Positions 1-7,400 of a stretch of DNA of 8,307 nt are shown here, piece by piece (within the stretch, counting starts at the first letter, position 1; the number at the start of each line of letters is the position of its first letter). The notes under the pieces were generated by a model. That model was not told the origin of the DNA. It saw only the letters and a program-made list of their open reading frames with translations, and did not search any database. This DNA is from Candidatus Heimdallarchaeota archaeon (GTDB lineage: Archaea; Asgardarchaeota; Heimdallarchaeia; Heimdallarchaeales; Heimdallarchaeaceae): contig JAEOTK010000385.1 in assembly GCA_016839875.1 (NCBI GenBank), positions 1 through 8,307 of the forward strand, in the 5' to 3' direction. The position numbers and the translations under genes were made by a program.

Positions 1-554
1 ATCCAGATTATTATTCCATCACTCGAGAAGGTACTGTTATTGATGACGGGCCTTGGTTGGGTGGAGATATAAACATCAATATTGATGGATTAGCTTATGG
101 AGCTTATACATACATCTGCTATGTCAATGACACAGAAGGGCAATCAAACAGTGATACAGTCATAGTAACTGTAACGGATAATGTTTCACCAATTCTTAAT
201 TCACCATCAGATGTTATTTATGATGAAGGAGATACAGGTAATAATATTATCTGGATTGCAACAGATAATAATCCTGCTATCTATATCGTTTATAGAGATG
301 GAACACAAGTTGATACGAATAGTTGGACATCAGGATCCCCCATAGTAATTTCAGTTGATGGATTATCAGCTGCTTCTTATAATTATACCATAGTCGTTTT
401 CGATGAAGCAGGAAATTCTGCTAAAGATGAAGTGACTGTCGGAGTGACACCAGCAGCTCCTGAGTTTAACCAAAGTATTTTCTTTTCTATTATTTTGGTT
501 TCTACTATTTCCGTAATCTTCATAACTAGACGTAAAATGCAGAAGCATAGCTAA
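1..554 (+). CDS. Ig-like repeat surface protein with C-terminal anchor, 3' end only (partial)
   Basis: This is the C-terminal end of a secreted surface protein whose start lies upstream of the window. The frame is open from base 3, where PDYYSITREG already matches the middle of an Ig-like module of the downstream paralogue, so the TTG at 57 is an internal leucine codon and not a start. The fragment holds the second half of one Ig-like module, with W-x-GG, IDGL and Y-x-C-x-V-N-D-T, then one complete module from SPILNSP to VTVGVTP. It ends with PEFNQSIFF, a hydrophobic stretch and a basic tail (RRKMQKH). The match to the end of the next gene is close in protein and in DNA: bases 60-100 differ from 3675-3715 at 3 of 41 positions by eye. 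By analogy the missing part probably carries LVIVD propellers, but that is inference. Binding partner unknown. Confidence 0.88.
   Translation, partial: PDYYSITREGTVIDDGPWLGGDININIDGLAYGAYTYICYVNDTEGQSNSDTVIVTVTDNVSPILNSPSDVIYDEGDTGNNIIWIATDNNPAIYIVYRDGTQVDTNSWTSGSPIVISVDGLSAASYNYTIVVFDEAGNSAKDEVTVGVTPAAPEFNQSIFFSIILVSTISVIFITRRKMQKHS
459..551 (+). other. C-terminal sorting/anchor signal of the partial gene (PEF-type)
   Basis: The last 31 residues have three parts: PEFNQSIFF, about 15 hydrophobic residues, and the basic end TRRKMQKHS. This is the layout of archaeosortase CTERM signals; PEF is the signature triplet of the PEF-CTERM class. A plain membrane anchor is the alternative. No archaeosortase gene is visible in this window. 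Confidence 0.5.
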
Positions 555-560
555 AAACAT

Positions 561-582
561 CTCTTTTTTCTTTTTCCTTTTA
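561..582 (+). terminator. T-rich tract after the partial gene
   Basis: A pyrimidine tract with runs of six and five T begins 7 bases after the stop codon. Archaeal RNA polymerase terminates at such oligo-T stretches without needing a hairpin, and no hairpin is seen here. Similar tracts follow the other two plus-strand genes at about the same distance. Confidence 0.5.
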
Positions 583-590
583 AATACTCG

Positions 591-608
591 AGAAAGCTTT
601 TTATTTTT
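591..608 (+). promoter_or_regulatory. Putative archaeal BRE/TATA-like promoter of the middle gene
   Basis: A purine-rich AGAAAG, a possible BRE, is followed by CTTTTTATTTTT, a TATA-like element. The same arrangement, AGAAAT then ATTTTTATTG, lies before the next paralogue. The shared TTTTTATT begins 56 bases before the ATG here and 55 bases before the ATG there. A transcription start about 25 bases downstream, near 625, would leave a leader of about 30 bases with no Shine-Dalgarno sequence. The element is weak as a TATA box; the call rests mainly on conservation between the two paralogues. Confidence 0.4.
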
Positions 609-653
609 GCTCTCACTAGTTAATTAATTAGACAAATCAACGAGTTGTCAAAA

Positions 654-761
654 ATGACCAAAGTAATTAGATGGGAAGGGAGAATAGTTATTATTCTTTT
701 ATTGTTCAGTTTTTTCGTCTTTTCGAATCAAGAATCGAATCTTATTTACAATGTGAATGCA
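654..761 (+). other. Sec signal peptide
   Basis: A basic start (K3, R6, R10) is followed by a hydrophobic core at residues 11-23 (IVIILLLFSFFVF) and a probable signal peptidase site after VNA (residue 36), before ASG. The paralogue has VQA-ASG one residue later. The stretch between core and cleavage site, about 13 residues, is longer than usual. Confidence 0.75.
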
Positions 762-3700
762 GCTAGTGGTTCTTTCTCTGAAGATTTCACTACAACAACC
801 TACATGGACGGAGCAAATACTAATACCTCAGGGTGGGGAACTGGAAGTATTGAAAATTTAAAGAAAAAACCTTCGATTGTGGGTTCTATTAGTTCTTCTC
901 TAATTGGTAATACTCTTGATGTCTTTGTTGATGGGAATTATGCTTATGTAACAAATGAAGAAGAGGGATTAAAAGTAGTGAATATCACGGACCCTAGTAC
1001 TCCTAATGTAGTGGGAACATATGATACAGCAGATATTGCACAGAGTGTGTATATTGATGGAGATTATGCTTATATAACAGATTATCAAGGAGAAGTATTG
1101 CAAGATAAGAATTTTCTAGTCTTAAATATCGCTGATCCAACGAATCCTACACATCTAGGCAATTGTTCAACAGTTTTTTCAGCTGGAGATGCTGCACGTG
1201 ATGTGGTTGTTGCAGGTGATACAGCATATATAGCTAATGATCAAGGTGGTTTAAGTGTAATTGATATCTCAAATCCCAGTGATCCTTCACGAATAGGAGT
1301 GAGGGATTCAGCAGGAACATCCTCTCATTTAGCTATTGATGGTGATTATATCTTTCTTGCTGATGGGACCAACGGTTTAGTAGTGATTGATATAACTAAT
1401 CCACTAACTCCTACGATTGTTGCAACTTTCTCCACAAGCATAAGTACTGCATCAGATATTATTGTAGAAGGTAATTATGCCTATATTGTTGACATAAATA
1501 ACGGAATAGTAGTGGTAAACATTACTAATCCAACTTCTCCTACTTTTGCAGGTTCATTTAGTATGAGTGGTACTTCTGGTGCACATATTTATGGTAATTA
1601 TTTATATGTTACAGATATAAATGATGGACTTTCTGTATTAAAAATAGCTGAGCCCACTACTCCAATTTTAATTGATTCTATTTCTCTTCCTGGTAATCCG
1701 TTTTCTATTACTATAGATGGCAATTGTGCTTATATTGTATGTTATAATGGAGGACTCCAAGTGATTCAAATAGCTGATTTTAATGCTCCTACATTTTCAG
1801 GTTGGTATGATACACCACATACTGCAAATAGGGTTATGGTTGCAGGGGATTATGCTTATGTAGCAGATAGGGACAGTGGGTTACAAGTTATAGATATCAG
1901 TGATCCAACAATTCCAACATCAGCGGGATCATATGATACACCAGGAAGTGCTTATGAGGTTGTGGTTGCAGGAGATTATGCATATGTAGCAGATTATGAT
2001 CAGGGTTTACATGTACTTGATATCAGTGATCCAACAACACCAACATTAGCAGGAACTTATAATACAATTGGATTTTCTTTTGATGTTTATGTTACAGGAG
2101 ATTATGCTTACGTAGCGGATTATAGTCAGGGTTTACATGTTATAGATATCAGTAACCCAACAAACCCAACGTTAGTAGAAACGTATAACACACTAGGAAA
2201 TGCTTTTGAGGTTGTAGTTGCAGGAGATCACGCATACTTGGCAGACGAGGGGGCTGGATTAAAAGTATTTGATACCAGTGACCCAACAATGCTTACGTTA
2301 GCGGGAGCATATGATACACCAGGTTCTGCTGTAGATGTTGAGGTGGCGGGGGATTATGCATACATAGCAGATTGGGGTAGTGGGTTACAAGTTATAGATA
2401 TTAGTGACCCAACAAACCCGATGTTAATAGGAACATATGATACACCAGATTATGCTCAAGGTGTTGCGATTGCAGGAGATTATGCATATATATCAGATGG
2501 TTCCAGTGGGTTACAAGTTATAGATATCAGAGACCCAACAAACCCAATATCAGCTGGAACGTATAATACACCAGGTTGGTCTTCTGGGGCTACGATTGTA
2601 GGAGATTATGCATATGTAGCAGATTCTGGTACTGGGGGGTTACAAGTGATTGAAGTTCAAAGAACTAGATCCCGTCAGTATGATTCTCCATGTTATGCTC
2701 AATCCTCAGTTATATCAACAGGTTCAGGGAGTTATACAATATTAGATGCAAAACTTCTAGCAACTGATTCCACACCATTAGATACGTCTCTTTCTTACTC
2801 TCTCTCTGCAGATAGTGGAGTCAATTGGGAACCAATCACTCCTGGACTAACTCACGAATTTGTCCATTCCGGTAATCAACTAAAGTGGAGAGCAATATTA
2901 ACTACGACGAATATTTCAATAACTCCGAAAATTTACCAGATTTTGATTAACTATACTACTTCTTTGAATGCACCAACCTTGGATACCCCAACTGAAGGTT
3001 ATATCACAGAGGATTATACTCCAACATTCACTTGGTCAACCATTAACGGAGAATCTAATTATCTCTTTCAACTAGATACTACTACGAGTTTTATAACGCT
3101 CCTACTCAACACTACTCTTCCTATCTCAAGTACGAGTTTTACTCCAAGTTCTCCTCTAGCTCTTGATACATATTATTGGAGAGTTGCTGGAATAGATTCA
3201 GAAGGTGATGTTGGAGCTTTCTCAAATTACCGATCAATTGCAATCATCCAAGATAATAGTGTTCCAACTATTGATCATCCGAGTGATGTTCCTTACCAAT
3301 TAGGTCAAACTGGAAACACTATTACATGGAACCCAACAGATTCAAATCCGTATTGGTATAACATTACTTTGAATAGCTTCTTGATAGAAGACGATACGTG
3401 GGATGGAGGTAGCATTACATTCAATGTAGATGGCTTACCAGAAGGAACTCACACCGTTATTTGTGCAGTCTTTGATTTAGATGGTAATAATGAAAGTGAT
3501 ATAGTCGATGTAATTGTTTCATCAACTAATCCCCCCGTGATTGATGATGTCGCTGATTTTGAATATGAAGAAGGAGATACTGGAAATAGCATCACTTGGC
3601 ATCCTACCGATACTAATCCTGATTACTATTCCGTTACGCGAGATGGTTCTATTGTAGATGATGGAACATGGCTAGGTGGAGATATAAACATCGATATTGA

Positions 3701-4169
3701 CGGATTAGCATATGGGGTTTATACTTATGTTTGTACAGTCAATGACACTGAAGGACAAGAGGTAAGTGATTCAGTTGTAGTTACTGTGACAGATACTGTG
3801 TCACCACTTATTAATTCTCCAGCTGATGTTATTTACGATGAAGGAGATACAGGAAACAGCATTCTTTGGGTAGCTACAGATACTAATCCTGCAAGTTACA
3901 TAGTATATAGAGAAGGGGTTCAAATCGAAACAAATAGCTGGAGTTCAGGTGATTCAATAGTGATTTCTGTTGATGGATTGTCTCCTGCATCATATAATTA
4001 CACAATTGTCGTTTTCGATGAAGCAGGAAATTCAGCTAAAGATGAAGTTACAGTAGCTGTAACGCCAACAGTACCCGAATTCAACCAAAGTATATTCTTT
4101 ACTGTAATCATCATTACAGCTATGCTTACTTTGTGCTATAAAAAACGTAGAAAATACAATAAAGAATGA
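654..4169 (+). CDS. Secreted twin LVIVD beta-propeller / FN3 / Ig-like surface protein
   Basis: A predicted cell-surface protein of 1171 residues from the ATG. In order: signal peptide (1-36), EDFTTTTYMDG motif (about 43-53), 14 LVIVD repeats (94-669), a beta-sandwich-like domain starting near SPCYAQS and including LKWRAIL (about 676-770), an FN3-like domain with TPTFTW and YYWRV (773-867), three Ig-like modules (870-1140), then PEF, a hydrophobic helix and KKRRK. The 14 repeats fit two seven-bladed propellers; such folds usually bind ligands or proteins, but no catalytic residues are recognised. Many N-x-S/T sequons suggest glycosylation. An in-frame TTG at 645 could add three residues. ATG is preferred because it aligns with the next paralogue's ATG and gives both proteins identical length. 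It has its own promoter-like element and a T-rich tract downstream. Domain plan is seen; surface location is well supported; specific function is unknown. Confidence 0.9.
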   Translation: MTKVIRWEGRIVIILLLFSFFVFSNQESNLIYNVNAASGSFSEDFTTTTYMDGANTNTSGWGTGSIENLKKKPSIVGSISSSLIGNTLDVFVDGNYAYVTNEEEGLKVVNITDPSTPNVVGTYDTADIAQSVYIDGDYAYITDYQGEVLQDKNFLVLNIADPTNPTHLGNCSTVFSAGDAARDVVVAGDTAYIANDQGGLSVIDISNPSDPSRIGVRDSAGTSSHLAIDGDYIFLADGTNGLVVIDITNPLTPTIVATFSTSISTASDIIVEGNYAYIVDINNGIVVVNITNPTSPTFAGSFSMSGTSGAHIYGNYLYVTDINDGLSVLKIAEPTTPILIDSISLPGNPFSITIDGNCAYIVCYNGGLQVIQIADFNAPTFSGWYDTPHTANRVMVAGDYAYVADRDSGLQVIDISDPTIPTSAGSYDTPGSAYEVVVAGDYAYVADYDQGLHVLDISDPTTPTLAGTYNTIGFSFDVYVTGDYAYVADYSQGLHVIDISNPTNPTLVETYNTLGNAFEVVVAGDHAYLADEGAGLKVFDTSDPTMLTLAGAYDTPGSAVDVEVAGDYAYIADWGSGLQVIDISDPTNPMLIGTYDTPDYAQGVAIAGDYAYISDGSSGLQVIDIRDPTNPISAGTYNTPGWSSGATIVGDYAYVADSGTGGLQVIEVQRTRSRQYDSPCYAQSSVISTGSGSYTILDAKLLATDSTPLDTSLSYSLSADSGVNWEPITPGLTHEFVHSGNQLKWRAILTTTNISITPKIYQILINYTTSLNAPTLDTPTEGYITEDYTPTFTWSTINGESNYLFQLDTTTSFITLLLNTTLPISSTSFTPSSPLALDTYYWRVAGIDSEGDVGAFSNYRSIAIIQDNSVPTIDHPSDVPYQLGQTGNTITWNPTDSNPYWYNITLNSFLIEDDTWDGGSITFNVDGLPEGTHTVICAVFDLDGNNESDIVDVIVSSTNPPVIDDVADFEYEEGDTGNSITWHPTDTNPDYYSVTRDGSIVDDGTWLGGDINIDIDGLAYGVYTYVCTVNDTEGQEVSDSVVVTVTDTVSPLINSPADVIYDEGDTGNSILWVATDTNPASYIVYREGVQIETNSWSSGDSIVISVDGLSPASYNYTIVVFDEAGNSAKDEVTVAVTPTVPEFNQSIFFTVIIITAMLTLCYKKRRKYNKE
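933..1844 (+). repeat. LVIVD repeats 1-7 (first propeller) of the middle gene
   Basis: Seven degenerate repeats of the pattern G-N/D-Y-A-Y-V-x-D-x-x-x-G-L-x-V-x-D-I-S-D-P-x-x-P begin at 933, 1059, 1215, 1341, 1470, 1593 and 1719. Unit lengths are 126, 156, 126, 129, 123, 126 and 126 bases. The second unit carries a 10-codon insertion around GEVLQDKNF. These units are more diverged from each other than the seven that follow. Confidence 0.85.
1845..2660 (+). repeat. 126-bp tandem repeats, LVIVD repeats 8-14 (second propeller)
   Basis: Seven units begin at 1845, 1971, 2097, 2223, 2349, 2475 and 2601, each exactly 126 bases (42 codons) after the last; the seventh ends at the final strand near 2660. 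They are alike in DNA as well as protein: GGAGATTATGC(A/T)TA recurs at the unit starts, and GATATCAG or close variants followed by CCAACA in the middle. This indicates recent duplication or gene-conversion homogenisation. In protein they read GDYAYVAD, GLQVIDISDPT, GTYDTPG and similar. Confidence 0.9.
3261..4070 (+). repeat. Three Ig-like modules forming the stalk of the middle protein
   Basis: Modules begin at VPTIDHP (residue 870), PPVIDDV (960) and VSPLINSP (1049), about 90 residues each. Each has GxTGNxIxW near the start, a central Asn-Pro (DSNP or DTNP) followed by Y, a W-x-(G/S)G turn, VDGL or IDGL, and VxD-x-x-G near the end. The first two have a single Cys (VICAVFD, YVCTVND) on the presumed F strand; the third has Thr there (YNYTIVVFD). 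The family is Ig/HYR/PKD-like; I cannot name it exactly. Confidence 0.75.
4074..4166 (+). other. C-terminal sorting/anchor signal of the middle gene (PEF-type)
   Basis: PEFNQSIFF (from residue 1141), a hydrophobic segment (TVIIITAMLTLCY) and a basic tail (KKRRKYNKE) form a tripartite C-terminus. PEF-CTERM proteins of other archaea show this layout and are thought to be processed by an archaeosortase. Simple membrane anchoring is the alternative. Confidence 0.5.
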
Positions 4170-4171
4170 TA

Positions 4172-4203
4172 TTTACTTCTTCTTCCTTTTTTTCCTCTAT
4201 TTT
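4172..4203 (+). terminator. T-rich tract after the middle gene
   Basis: A pyrimidine tract with a run of seven T starts 3 bases after the TGA stop. It fits factor-independent archaeal termination at oligo-T and separates this gene from the promoter-like element at 4228. Confidence 0.5.
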
Positions 4204-4227
4204 AATTAGATAATAAGTAAGTTTTCT

Positions 4228-4243
4228 AGAAATATTTTTATTG
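4228..4243 (+). promoter_or_regulatory. Putative archaeal BRE/TATA-like promoter of the third gene
   Basis: AGAAAT followed by ATTTTTATTG matches the element before the previous paralogue and lies at nearly the same distance from the ATG (TTTTTATT begins at 4235, 55 bases before 4290). The expected start of transcription is about 4260-4263. A run shared with the previous gene, TGTCAAAAATG, covers the translation start. Confidence 0.45.
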
Positions 4244-4289
4244 CTTAAGGTTTCCTTCTATGAGATTAACAAAATTCCAAGTGTCAAAA

Positions 4290-4400
4290 ATGAGAAATAA
4301 TAAAATTAAATTTAAAGGAAGAATAATTGTTTTTATATTGATTTTTAGTCTTTTTGTGTTTCTAAATCCTTTACAAAACAATATATCACTAGTTCAAGCT
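4290..4400 (+). other. Sec signal peptide
   Basis: A basic n-region (R2, K5, K7, K9, R11) precedes a hydrophobic core (IIVFILIFSLFVFL) and a probable cleavage site after VQA (residue 37), before ASG. Using the ATG at 4260 would give an unusually long n-region of about 21 residues. Confidence 0.75.
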
Positions 4401-7400
4401 GCTTCAGGCATTTACAATGAAGATTTCAGTACTACAACTTATATGGACGGTGCTTTTACAAATGTAAGTGGTTGGGGAGATGATTCCATTTCTATTACTA
4501 ATAAGCAACCAATTATCGTAAGTTCTTTGAGCATGGTTTTGAGTGGGAGGATTTTAGATATTTGTGTTGATGGAAACTATGCATATTGCGGGACAATAGA
4601 TAATGAATTTCTAGCAATAAACATTACAAATCCTTACAGTCCAGTTAAGAAAAATTCTTGCTCGATTGATGGGATTGGATATAGTGTTACAATAGCTGGA
4701 AATTATGCTTATGTAGCAACAAATGATCAAGGATTGAAAATTGTTAACATTACAAATCCTGGAAGTCCAAATGTTGTTGGTTCGTTTAATACTGATGGGA
4801 ACGCACATGATGTCATAGTTGCAGGAGATTATGCATTTATAGCTGATGGTAGTTATGGACTGAAAGTTATTGATATCTCAGATCCTGCTTTACCTACGTC
4901 TGGTGTAGCTTGGGCTTATGATACGCCAGATGTAGCTACTGGTCTTATTCTTAACGGAGATTATGTATATATCACAGATACGTCTAGTATACAAATAGTG
5001 GATATCAGTGATCCAACTTCACCTGTATTTGCAGGAGAATATACTGCTATAACCTCAACAAATAAGCTCTGTATATTCGGTGATCTGGCTTTTATTGCAA
5101 ATTCTGATGGATTAGTCATTCTCAACATTACTGCACCTTCATCTCCTCAATACCTTTCTACTTTTGGAACAGTAGGTTTAATTGACATAGTAGTTGATGG
5201 AGATCATATTTATGTATCAGGTTATGATAATAATTTCCAAGTTATCGATATAACTAATCCGCTGAACCCAGTAATAGTTGGTACCTGTCTTATGCCAGCT
5301 CTTTCACAAGGACTTTTCCTCTCAGGATGTTATGTTTATGCTGCTCCTTATGATCTTGGACTGAGAGTGCTGGAAGTTACTGATATTAATGAGGAACTGA
5401 GCTATAAAGGATTAGTCTCTTCTATTACAGGTTATACCCTTGAAGGTGTTCAACAGATTTGTATCAAAGGTGATTATTTATTCATTGCAGAAGCAAAAGG
5501 TCTTCTTATCTTAAATATCAGTGATCCAGAAGTACCTAAATATATTGGTTCATACATCTATACAGCTATACCAAATTCTCCATATAGTATAGCTGTGGAA
5601 GGAAACTATGCTTTTCTATCAGATAAAACTGGAAGATTGACAGTTGTTAATGTAACTGATATAACCAATCCTACGTTTGCGGGAAGTTGTGATACTCCTG
5701 GTATTGGATGGGATATCGAAATTTGTGGGAATTATCTTTTCATGGCTGATTGGCATGGAGGTTTACATTCAATAGACATTAGTGATCCCACAAACCCTGT
5801 TATCATAGATACATATGCTCTAGATGGTTTCTCTATGATGATTACTGTTTCTGGTGATTATTTGTATCTTTCAGTAGCTAGTGGTTTAAGTATCAATGGA
5901 TTATTAATCTTCGACATTAGCGATCCTGCATCAATTGTTTATCTTAGTACTTATAGTGTAACGGACCCAAGAACACTTTATATAAGCGGTAATTATGGTT
6001 ATCTCGCCGCTGACGATGATGGATTAATAATATTAGATATGTCAATTCCATCAGATCCAGAATATGTCAATTCAACTGTATTCAATAATGTATGGGATGT
6101 AAAGATTTCAGGAGATAATGCTTTCTTCACACGTACAATGGAAGGGTTCTATGTTTCTGATATATCCAATGCTTCTGATTTTGTCATAATTGATTATCAC
6201 GGTACATCCTCTGTACAAGAACGATTTATAGAATTTCATGGAGATTATGCTTATATTTCATCCACAAGTAATGGGTTAAAAATTTATGAAGTGAGAAAGA
6301 ACAAAGTCAAGCAATTTGATTCTCCCTGTATCGCACAATCAACTGAATTTTATTCAAACGCCCACACAGAAATACTAAACGCAACTTTGATTTCTAATGC
6401 CACGACTCCTATAGATACTGATATAGAATTTTATCTCTCAGCTGATAATGGTGTGCACTGGGAACAAGTAACAAATAACACCTTACACTCTTTTACAAAC
6501 ATAGGTTATCAACTTAAATGGAAAGCAGTATTAGCTTCTCAAAATGCTTCTTTCACTCCATATCTTCATTCTCTGGAAATAGAATATGTGGCATTTCTAG
6601 AATCACCTGAACTCTACACGCCTGATAATCCTTCTGCTGATTTTGATTATACCCCCACTTTTACCTGGTTTGGTATAAATGGTGAAATCGGTTATCTATT
6701 TCAACTTGATACTTCAACAGATTTCATTACTCCTGTAATAAATATCACTCTCCCTTCAACAAGCACTAGTTATACACCAGATACTCCGCTAACTTCTGGT
6801 ACTAAGTATTGGAGAGTGGCAGGAATAGATTCTAATGGAGAATTAGGGTTATTTTCAGATTATTATCTACACACAATTCTAACTGATTCCCTTGATCCAA
6901 ATATTGATCATCCTGTTGATATCGTATACGAGGTAGGACACACAGGCAATGAAATAACTTGGAATCCAAATGATGAAAATCCTGCTACATATACTATTAG
7001 AGTTGATGCTGTTACTGTAATTAATCATGCAAATTGGGATGGTGGGAGTATAACATATAATGTAGATGGACGTTCAGAAGGAAGTTACTGGATTGATTGT
7101 ATTGTATATGATTTTGAAGGTAATTCCAGACAAGATGGAGTACAAGTAGATGTTATCTCAAAAATATCTCCAACAATAGATGATGTTGCTGATTTTGGAT
7201 ATGACGAAGGTTCAACAGGGAATGCAATTACTTGGCATCCTTCAGACTATTATCCTGATTACTATACGATCTCTCGAAATGGGGCTATCATAGAAGATGG
7301 ACCATGGTTAGGCGGGGATATTGTAGTTGATATTGATGGATTAACTCATGGTGTTTATACTTATGATTGTACAGTAAACGACACAGATGGACTTGAAGCT

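Noticed and set aside
57..59. TTG as the start of the first gene
   Set aside because: The frame is open and homologous to the paralogues back to base 3, so this codon is an internal leucine in W-L-GG.
366..560. Minus-strand open frame of 64 codons
   Set aside because: It lies opposite the well-supported Ig-like and anchor codons of the partial gene, and its protein has no recognisable family features.
587..600. Adjacent CTCGAG and AAGCTT sites suggesting a cloning junction
   Set aside because: Flanking sequence is continuous with native genes and resembles the homologous region before the next paralogue; short palindromes of this kind occur by chance.
620..630. Palindrome TTAATTAATTA as a possible operator
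   Set aside because: It is short, A/T-only and not preserved at the equivalent position before the next paralogue, so chance explains it.
627..653. Shine-Dalgarno site before the middle gene
   Set aside because: No GGAG- or GGTG-like sequence lies 4-12 bases before the ATG, nor before the equivalent ATG at 4290.
1845..2660. CRISPR-like or non-coding satellite array
   Set aside because: The repeats are contiguous without spacers, are a multiple of three, and encode LVIVD propeller blades in one unbroken frame.
4611..4808. Minus-strand open frame of 65 codons
   Set aside because: It is antisense to the first LVIVD repeats of the third gene; its isoleucine/serine/cysteine-rich translation is what the reverse of such repeats gives.
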